Source: Canna indica
Taxonomy: Eukaryota > Streptophyta > Magnoliopsida > Zingiberales > Cannaceae
Assembly (NCBI GenBank): GCA_034359265.1
Contig: CP136890.1
Span: forward strand, 93,893,501-93,957,500
Length of the DNA: 64,000 nucleotides
Reading direction: 5' to 3'
Under the pieces are notes generated by a model. The model was not told the origin of the DNA. It saw nothing but the letters and a program-made list of their open reading frames with translations, and did not search any database. Below, piece after piece: positions 56,601 to 64,000 of this stretch; within the stretch, counting starts at the first letter, position 1, and every line of letters starts with the position of its first letter. Both the position numbers and the translations under genes were made by a program.

Positions 56601-57212
56601 AGGTGGCAATGGACCGTGTCTGAGTCGGCCCAGGCCCGGGCCCGGGAAGCTCGACCACCTCCAGGTCGTGCCTAGCACGGCCCGACAACTCATCGGGGAG
56701 GCCTAGCCCGGGCCTGAGCCCGCCCCTTCGGGCTCGGGCCGGCCCGAATTTTTAATAATTTAAATTTAAATTTTTAAAAGTATAAAATTTAAGTTTGAAA
56801 TTTAAAGACTAGGGATGAGTTTCAAACCTCAGACCTCTAGTTTTATTTGAGATAGTTTAATCATTATACTAAGTTTTATTATCTATTTTCTAACATATTT
56901 TTTATATGTAAAGTAGTACAAATTAATAAAAAGATTTTAAAAAAATTAAATTATAATTAATTTTTTATTTATCTTTAATACAAAAATATTCATGAAATGA
57001 TAAAATAATTTTTTTAATATTATAATAGTCGCACCTTAAAAGATTGCCTACGTACTTTCTATACTTAAACTTGTACTCCTCAATGATTAAACTATAGAAG
57101 GATTAAGTCTACGTAGTTCTTTTTACATTTTTAATCATCCGTAGTCCCCGATGATTTAACTTGTACTTGGACCAGCAGCACCAGCTTCGCTTGTTTGAGC
57201 TTCCTCCTCTCC

Positions 57213-59178
57213 CTATGATGAAGTGTCGTGTCCTCCCTTATCTTGTAATCTATCTTCAGCATCCAACCAGTCTTTTAAGCAAATGCACATTTCAACCATT
57301 TCTGCACTCATTCGACTCCTTTCGTCGAGAATTTTATTTCTTGCACTAAAATAAGACTCGAAAGCTACTGTAGACACAGGAACAGTTAATATATCACATG
57401 TCATGATGAAAATAATGGAATACACATTTTCTTATTTTTTTCATCATGCTAAAATCTCATTATCATCTATTTCTTCGGAATGATTATGATCTAGAAAAAA
57501 AATTAATTCATTGAAATTAGTAGATTTAGTCTTTTTTATCCTACGATTAAGTTGAGAATTAATATTATTTCCACTATCATCTCTTAATCTAAAAGAAGAA
57601 AATATTATCTTATTTATAATTGTATCACCAAATTTTAAAGCATAAAATACAAACATAGAATTCAATAAATTTGAAATTTTAGATTTTTTTTCCTCAACAT
57701 TATTTAATTTCATATTGTTATAATAATTATCTAACAACATATTTAAACCATCAATTTTCATTCTAGGATCTAAACATATTGCTAAACAAAATAAAGTAGG
57801 TATATCTGATCAATACTTTTTAAATTTAGATTCCATTAAAAAATAATTTATGCAAATAAATAATGATGTCTATGTGAAGAAAATACTTCACTAATACGAA
57901 CTATATGTGAAAGAGTTAAATTACATGTAAGATAATAAACATCGAAAAATTGTTCGGTAGCTTTATTAAAAAATTCTAAAATTTGAGTAATATGCTCAAC
58001 AACTAATCAATCATTGTCATTAATTGGATCACAATGCATATTTTCATTGTAAAATATTATAATGATCTCTTGGTATTTTGTAGTAGACCTAAATATATGA
58101 TATATTGAATTTCATCTAGTAATAACATCACCATTAAAAATTTTTTAATGATTTATTAAAAAATTAACATAATTTTTTAAATTCTTGTGTTCTTGCTTTG
58201 AAGAACACATAAATTCAATAACATCTTTTTTTTCTACATGTATATTTACTAGTTTTAAATTATCTTGTACACATAAATTAAGAACATAACAAACACAACG
58301 AACATGAAATAATTCACCTTATAATACTGACTTAAATAATTGTATAAGAGGAGGAATAACAACATCATTATTACTAGCATTATCAAACTAATCGAATTTT
58401 TTTTATCATTTATATTATAAAAAGATGTTACAAATCTAACAGCAAAAATAATGGCAACAGAAGTGTGTGAATATTCAAAAATTTTAAAACTAATTATTAT
58501 TATTTTGCAAAATAAAATTTTCATCAATCCAATGTGTAGTAACACAAATGTAAAAATTAGTAGTACGTTGACTAGATCAAACATCAAATGTTAAAGAAAT
58601 TTTTAATTTATTATTTTGAAAACTATTTATTATATTTTGTCTATATATAAAAAAATAATTTTAAATTATCATTTTTTATTGTATTTCGAGTAATTTTTTT
58701 ATATTTTGATTGTAAAGTATTTTGAATCTAAGTAAAAAATCTTAATTGATCAACAAAACTAAAAGGAGATTCATTTTGAACAATTAATTTTGCAAGTTCT
58801 CGACGTTGAAAATTATGATCATACAAAAAAGTTGTTAAACTAGAAGAAGATAAATTAAGAATTTGTTGATCTTGTGTAACATTATTATTATGACCATTTG
58901 CATGACGCAAAAAATGATCAGTTTCTCTTGTTGTTGAAGCCGAAAGAATTTTTTGACATTTTTTGCACCGGGCTTTTGTTATGGTGCCATCAGCTTCAAT
59001 AATTTTCTGAAAATATTCTCATATCACACTTTTTTTTCTACCTGATGGACATAAATTAATAGATGGACTTATCTCTATGTCTTGATTTTGTTGAGTGGTA
59101 GGAGTACTAGGAGATATTTATTCTAATATATTTGATCCAGCTTGTAGAGAATAACCTGAAAAATTTCTATCTGCCATT
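57213..59178 (-). pseudogene. hAT transposase, broken
   Basis: On the minus strand a start at 59178 opens MADRNFSGYSLQAGSNILE, followed by a stop. A BED-type zinc finger follows: KARCKKCQKIL near 58970 with HFLRHANGH about 20 residues later. The middle, which should hold the catalytic acidic residues, is badly damaged (frames 58728-58910, 58255-58587, 57444-57761). The C-terminal dimerisation domain is clear at 57213-57425: ILTVPVSTVAFESYFSARNK with DERSRMSAEMVEMCICLKDW. The domain order is that of Ac/Tam3 relatives. Confidence 0.8.
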
Positions 59179-59406
59179 AGTAAAAAATAAATATAAAAAA
59201 TATAGATATTTTACTAATCAATAAAATAAATTTAAAAGATTAAAAAAATTGACAGTAATCTTGAATCATTGATGAATTTAAAAAGTTGTTGAGAATGATT
59301 GTAAATGAACTTAGATTGTTGAGAGTTGAGAGATGAGAAAAAGAGTTAGAGAAGAGAATGGAGATAGAAAAAATAAAAAGATGATATGATATTTATAGGA
59401 GATTTT

Positions 59407-59409
<3 letters not shown>

Positions 59410-59446
<37 letters not shown>
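59410..59446. repeat. (TA)n microsatellite
   Basis: About 18 TA units inside the hAT element. Confidence 0.9.
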
Positions 59447-59449
<3 letters not shown>

Positions 59450-59606
59450 TTAATCAGGTCTAGCTCGGCCACCCAGGCCGGGCGCACGCCAGACCAGCTT
59501 TGATCGGGCCAGCCCACACGGTGCGCGTGCCGTGCTCAGCGCGTGTGCCGTTCTGGGCCAGGCCCATGCCGTGCCGCCCATGGATGGCACAGGCCCATTG
59601 CCACCT

Positions 59607-60242
59607 CTGCATGCCCACTTGAAGACCTCTAGAAATGCATATTTTAAGCAAATGCTTGACGCAACATTTTCGTAATAACTGATCAGAATTTATGTAGACG
59701 CATCATATAACTGGTACGAATATTAAATGATAGCATGTCCATCGAAAGAGACCTTATGAATATTAAATGACAGCATGTGCATCAACGGAGCTGGTATGAT
59801 CATCTTTGGAACTACATGGTTCATATAATTTGATGTGCGTGCAGTGATAGAGATGTAAAAATTAAAATAAAGATGAATAATCCTTACAGTTGCCATGCTC
59901 AACATCGAGCAATAAAGGAGAGTAGGCAGCAATATTTCCTTAATGTGATTGTTATCATCCTATACCTCATTGTCTTCACTAAGGTCTCTATTTTCCCATA
60001 TAATTCCTTCCACCCAACTCCACCCAACTACCCAATTTATTCCATCATCTACATGTCATTCAAAATTGAGAGTAATAATATCCTCTAACCTTGGAGAGCA
60101 TTTCCCATATAAAGGACAAAGTCATGGAACCTTTTTAGAATCTTAAAATTAAAGACCATGTAATAGGTGTAAGTCTACCTTGGCATGCCCACTTGGCCAC
60201 TTATTTGCGAACCATGCACAAAGAAAGTATAATTTGTTGTAT
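59607..60242. other. Spacer and probable 3' untranslated region of the kinase gene
   Basis: It contains a near-repeat of TATGAATATTAAATGACAGCATG (59707-59736 and 59755-59779, period about 46). The rest, down to the stop codon at 60243, is unremarkable. Confidence 0.4.
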
Positions 60243-60635
60243 TTATGAGACTAAAGAAATATTAGCCCCGGAGACAACAATTTGCTCATGAAGACTATGA
60301 AGAGAGTCAATCATGTGCATGCGCAACGAAGCTGGGCCCTTTGCCATTTTGAAACCCAGCTCCCCTGCTAAGCCAAATATAGAAAGAGCATATGCTGTTG
60401 CTTCCAATGCAGCTGATGGTTCTACTGCAACAAAAGCAGCAATTAGAGCTGTGACAGTACATCCAGTGGCTGTGATTTTCTGCATCATGGCTACTCCATT
60501 ATGTGCAGCTATTACTTGTTGCCCGTTCGTTATGAAATCAGTGGCTCCAGATACTGCAACTATGGCACCACTTCTTTGAGCAAGTGACTTGGCAGATTCC
60601 ACAGCATCAAGTGATTCATGAGAGCTGTCAGCGCC
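60243..60635 (-). CDS. THIM: Hydroxyethylthiazole kinase, last coding exon
   Basis: On the minus strand a TGCAG acceptor precedes GGC GCT GAC at 60635, giving 130 residues to a TAA at 60243. It reads GADSSHESLDAVESAKSLAQ, then AIVAVSGATDFITNGQQVIA, and MMQKITATGCTVTALIAAFV with the ATGC anion-binding loop of the ThiM family, and closes with GPASLRMHMIDSLHSL. The enzyme phosphorylates 4-methyl-5-(2-hydroxyethyl)thiazole with ATP in thiamine salvage. This is roughly the C-terminal half; the N-terminal half (thiazole-binding trimer interface) should lie in upstream exons at higher coordinates. I cannot find them in the 3.3 kb remaining, so they are probably beyond base 64000, or the gene is truncated. 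Confidence 0.88.
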   Translation of the reverse strand, partial: GADSSHESLDAVESAKSLAQRSGAIVAVSGATDFITNGQQVIAAHNGVAMMQKITATGCTVTALIAAFVAVEPSAALEATAYALSIFGLAGELGFKMAKGPASLRMHMIDSLHSLHEQIVVSGANISLVS

Positions 60636-61771
60636 CTGCATGCAGATGCTTTTGTTGGAAATGTACAGATATAGAAAACAGATAACTATTTCTTACTGAA
60701 AAAGAATAATGCGGTTTATACCAGTATTGAAAAACAGAAAGCTGGCTTCTAAAAGGATGTAACTGACTTCTACACAATTGGAGAGAGAAAATTGTTTAAC
60801 CTAATCAAACAAGACAATCTCGTAACATGCTTCCAAAATGACCACTCATTAGAAGAGTTTCAATCAAACTGAACTATCATGTGACTTAGCAGTTAGCATG
60901 TGAATCCTGGTGCTACCCAACCATAATTAATAGCCTGAGTAGTAAAGGTAAATTTGAGAAGGCATCATCACAAATAACAAAAATAAAGATTTAAATGCAC
61001 TTGATTTAATAGACATATTGTCTTCAAAAAGCTCAACTGTGGGGAAAAAAAATCCATTTAGTTGATCTAAATAGTTTGGACATTCTTCTTCTTGTTGTAT
61101 GCATGTCCCACTAGGGGGATAATCAGAAAACAACCATATCTTGTGCAATACAAAGAGGAAGTCCTGAATATAACCGACTTAAGTAGTACAAAACTTTTAC
61201 CGAAAAGGCAACTGAAACAAAACCACACAAGATTTCCCAGATGATAAGATTATTAACTTTCCTAACTGGACTCAAACACAAGCCACTAAATCTTAGAATA
61301 TTGGAATCATTAGAATGTAGCAAAGAACTCAAATGGGGAGCCCCTGCAGAGAGAATCAAGTATAGAAATAATAATTTAAAAAATCACACACAGGATAACG
61401 CAACATTATAGGTTTTCCCAATGAACCTACTTCCATGAACAGAATGGTAAGAAATGGTTCTTTTTTTTCCATCCTAGGAGGCCCTCCAGAGTAGATGCCT
61501 CACATTAAAACCATGAATATAAGGTAGACATTAAAAATAGAAACCCTAAAAGTAAACAACAAATACTAATGCAGGATTGCATGGACAACACCTGAAAAAT
61601 ACTTGACTAGAGGCTCTGGGGCTGACTGACAATTCAGTCCTGTGTTGTTGAGGTAAGACACCAGAACTGCAGGTCCAAATTAAGAAAAGAAAACAAATCC
61701 CATGACTTGGTAATACAAATTAAGCAATTGCAGTACTCCTATTCAAGTATTATTGTAGATTCATATATTTA
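60636..61771. other. Probable intron of the kinase gene
   Basis: AT-rich sequence without recognisable kinase exons on the minus strand. The open frames at 60927-61148 and 61123-61359 do not resemble ThiM and lack domain signatures. Confidence 0.4.
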
Positions 61772-61828
61772 CTTAATGTTTAGATCCTCTAGAATATATG
61801 TTATGAAATCAGTGGCTCCAGATACTTA
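61772..61828. repeat. Patchwork of two short duplications at the left edge of the Harbinger element
   Basis: 61772-61799 is a near-identical copy (two mismatches) of 63343-63370, just beyond the right end of the element. 61800-61826 is an exact 27-base copy of 60529-60555, which lies inside the kinase exon, in the same orientation. The element's TTA target base triplet follows at once (61826-61828). Confidence 0.85.
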
Positions 61829-63343
61829 GGCCTTGTTTGGATGAGGTGAAGCATGATTTAGTAATGTATGGTATGGTATGGTACTGAAAAAATTATTATC
61901 TTGTTTGGAATGATCTAGCTCATGGATGGCCTAAGTGTCGTACCTCGAGCACGGGCAGGCCATGGACGTTCCATTTCAAAGGTAACTTTGTGGCTTTGCA
62001 GGTTGTGAGTTGCTCAAGTGCACAATGACTTGGGCACTGCTCACGGCGCATGGGCAAGCAGCGTGCGCAAGGGCGTGGGCAAGACTCAGCGGGCGGCTGT
62101 CTATGTGCGCAAAGGCATAGGCAGGTCAGATTCGGCATCGCCAAGTACGGAGCAAGGCCCGGCCCGCCCGGGACGAGGCGTGGCGAGAAAAAGTCCCGCC
62201 ACGGGCGGGGCAATTCCATATGTTGTGGAGCAGCGGAGTCCCGCGTGCGCAATGGCGCGGGGCAGTGCGCGACATGGACCATGGCGGGGCGCGGGCGCGC
62301 GTGGCACCAGCCGTGGCGAGAGATTTCCCCGTGCGCGCCAAGGCACGGGCGGGAGCAGATGCATGGCTGCTCATGACGGACGCTGCAGAGCGTGCGGGTG
62401 TGCACGCCGCGCTAGGTGGGCGCTGCACTCGGCACGCGCGGACGTTGCACGGGCCGCAAGCGCCCAGCTCAGTTGCTTGCTGCAGTGGGCAACCAGATGG
62501 CTTGGCTGGGTCCAAGTCATGATCAAACTCAAGTCCCTCGACCCAACAACAGTTGCAACAGTTATTCGGCAGTTGTAACCGACCCGACAGTTTATTCTTC
62601 ATCCAAGGGCTGGGATCACTTGGCCTACTCGAGATTGACCCTTTATAAGGGATGTTGGTTGTATGTGTAAGGGTTGGCTGGTCTTGAGAGTGTAAGAGTG
62701 TGTGTGTTTGTATCCTTATCCTCTTGTAACATTCCTGTGTGCGAGAGAGAGTCTTGAGCGGGAAGCATAAGCCCCGGGCTGGTGGGCGAGTCATCTTTGT
62801 TTGAGACACTTGAAGGGTTTTTGCCCGTACTTGTAAGTATTCTATAATACAAGTAAACGGTTTCCCTTCACTTTGCATCCCTGTTATTTTGTTGTTCGAA
62901 CCTCTGCTTGCAATGGCTAAAGGCTGGTTGAGAATTGTGCATGGTTCTCAACGCCGCACAGTCTCCATTTGAGTTGGAAAACATATTCTCAAATTGGACC
63001 CTGTGACATATGGTATGGTATGGTTAAATGACAGTAGCTATGGAGGAGAACGGCGTCTTGGCTAAGCCGATCAAGAATGATAAATAAAAGTCTAATCTGA
63101 TATGGGTATATAAAGGGCATAAGAGAAATTATAAATTTTGATTGATGATATTTTAGAAATAAAATTTCATAACCATGAGAAACCACCAAATCCATGGTTT
63201 AAAAACTTGGCCAAAATTTATGGTTTTCAAACCATGAGATTACCATACCATACCATGACCATCTATTAGAAGTTTTCCCAAACATAAAATCAAACCATAC
63301 TATACCATGATAAACCATACTCTACCATGAAACAAACAAGGCC
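61829..63343. mobile_element. Harbinger/Tourist-type element with an internal GC-rich insert
   Basis: It begins GGCCTTGTTTGG and ends CAAACAAGGCC, and both ends are flanked by TTA (61826-61828, 63344-63346), the 3-bp target of PIF/Harbinger elements. ATGGTATGGTATGG-type repeats occupy both subterminal parts (61867-61885, 63010-63030, 63243-63330). The sequence of about 1 kb in the middle is GC-rich and unrelated, and is listed separately. No transposase is visible, so this is a non-autonomous element. Confidence 0.75.
61920..62998 (+). mobile_element. GC-rich LTR-like insert within the Harbinger element
   Basis: The composition jumps to very GC-rich at about 61920-62480 (GCGC and GGGC words). 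It then becomes promoter-like with TTTATAAGGG near 62641, a transcript-like stretch with GAGAGAGAGTCTTGAG near 62743, and TATTCTATAATACAAGTAAACGG near 62837, resembling the R/U5 end of a plant LTR. The long frames on both strands (62018-62578, 62126-62878) show no domain and reflect base composition. I could not find a matching duplication at its ends, so a solo LTR is a suggestion only. Confidence 0.4.
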
Positions 63344-63370
63344 TTAATGTTTGGATCCTCTAGTATATAT

Positions 63371-64000
63371 TATAAATAGAAACCATGCCAAATCTTCTAT
63401 GGACCTTTACTCACCTGAGCTGTAAAATTATTTAAGAATCTAGTTATATACTTATATATGAAAAATTTATAAGAGTTACTTGGAAATTCGGAAATTTATC
63501 ATTTATGCAAATTTAATCTCTGCATCCATGCTGGGTAAAACTCGCCACAAAATGACTCCCTTTGCACTTCAGACCCAAAATTTCAACATGCAGATAGTAG
63601 ACATAATGATTTTAACTACTATATTGCAATTCATGAATTTCAGGACAAGATAAAATTTCCTTGAACATTAAGTTTTTGATGATGTCACAAAAATAGTGTC
63701 CAAGGCTGAAGGCTGGTTTCCCTCACACTGGATTAAACTATTATATTACTTATCTTTTCAGTGAGTGAGTGTTGGTTCAATTCTCTCGATCATCACAAAC
63801 TCTGGTACCTACATTGGTTCCCATATTTTCTTACGATGATAAAAAAGAAGGTTCAACACTAAATAAGAGGTAAAAGTCGAAGTTTCTAATTCTTGATCCG
63901 GGCAAGTAAAACTGTTAAATAAGGTACATATATAAATAGATTGTTATAGCAAAACAATAACAGAAATGAAATAGGTTATTATATAGTTAGGGCCAAATGA
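63371..64000. other. Unassigned AT-rich end of the window
   Basis: No gene, RNA or transposon end recognised. It may be further intron of the kinase gene. Confidence 0.4.

Larger units (their letters stand above)
56601..59606 (-). mobile_element. hAT transposon, decayed, about 3.0 kb
   Basis: It begins AGGTGGCAATGG (56601-56612) and ends CCATTGCCACCT (59595-59606), a perfect 12-bp inverted pair. The subterminal parts are GC-rich with GGCCCGGGCCCGGG-type and CCGGGCGCACG-type words, as in other plant hAT elements. A broken transposase lies between on the minus strand. A TA microsatellite (about 59410-59446) lies near its right end. I find no matching 8-bp flanks (AATATTAA on the left, CTGCATGC on the right), so the target duplication is lost or the ends have been altered. 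Confidence 0.8.

Noticed and set aside
56601..59606. Target-site duplication for the hAT element
   Set aside because: The 8 bases on the left (AATATTAA) and right (CTGCATGC) do not match, nor do versions shifted by a few bases.
61123..61359. Minus-strand frame with AGAPHLSSLLHS, considered as an upstream thiazole kinase exon
   Set aside because: The wording only faintly resembles the ThiM AGASPAM motif, the rest does not match, and no suitable splice borders are present.
62126..62878. Open frame of 250 codons on the minus strand
   Set aside because: Overlaps equally long frames on the plus strand in a very GC-rich island. No domain, and the reading switches from low-complexity to repeat-like sequence.
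1..64000. CRISPR arrays, bacterial operons, tRNA or rRNA genes
   Set aside because: No regularly spaced identical repeats with unique spacers, no ribosome-binding-site-led gene runs and no complete tRNA cloverleaf. The only tRNA-like boxes belong to the SINE at 3926-4041.

Overview
This window is nuclear DNA of a flowering plant. It has intron-split genes with GT..AG borders, plant-type LINEs (DUF4283 ORF1), hAT, CACTA, Harbinger and Mutator-like elements, Copia and other LTR pieces, a tRNA-derived SINE and very AT-rich spacers. The very GC-rich F-box gene beside AT-rich spacers would suit a monocot, but I cannot name the species.

Host genes. (1) 14544-17564, + : a four-exon gene for a 145-residue membrane-anchored protein of unknown function, conserved in plants as far as I recall. 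(2) 19857-37888, + : a complete 15-exon gene for the large beta subunit of the AP-1/AP-2 clathrin adaptor (897 residues). Its last intron is 7.5 kb because an antisense Copia element sits in it. (3) 39437-40618, + : a five-exon gene for a 265-residue plant protein of unknown function, with a two-codon first coding exon. (4) 48404-49591, + : an intronless F-box/kelch-type gene with a TATA box and a CT microsatellite upstream. (5) 60243-60635, - : the last coding exon of hydroxyethylthiazole kinase (thiamine salvage); its upstream exons are not visible and probably lie beyond the window. These genes share no pathway and do not form a cluster.

Mobile DNA fills most of the rest. 1-1143 is the end of an LTR carrying an array of GGTCGACC-type palindromes, inserted beside a decayed CACTA element (about 1150-3081, with a second derivative to 4500). 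A SINE (3926-4041), a Mutator-like MITE (5107-5603), a foldback element with a nested hAT MITE (5768-6875) and a long inverted repeat (about 7450-14185) follow. A 6.07-kb LINE (8069-14140, 13-bp target duplication) has split that inverted repeat. Three LINE pieces lie at 41575-41700, 42430-44918 and 45150-46840. A second nearly full LINE (49887-55924, 15-bp target duplication) sits downstream of the F-box gene, followed by a 3-kb decayed hAT element (56601-59606). A Harbinger/Tourist-type element (61829-63343) with a GC-rich LTR-like insert lies upstream of the kinase exon.

The points I would look at first are: a 27-bp exact copy of kinase exon sequence, joined to a 28-bp direct repeat, at one edge of the Harbinger element (a repair-patch signature); ORF1 stop codons overlapping ORF2 start codons in both long LINEs (TAATG and ATGA); and the fact that nearly all assignable in-frame stops in one LINE family fall at tryptophan codons. 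I found no CRISPR array, tRNA or rRNA gene, and no clear undescribed multi-gene system.
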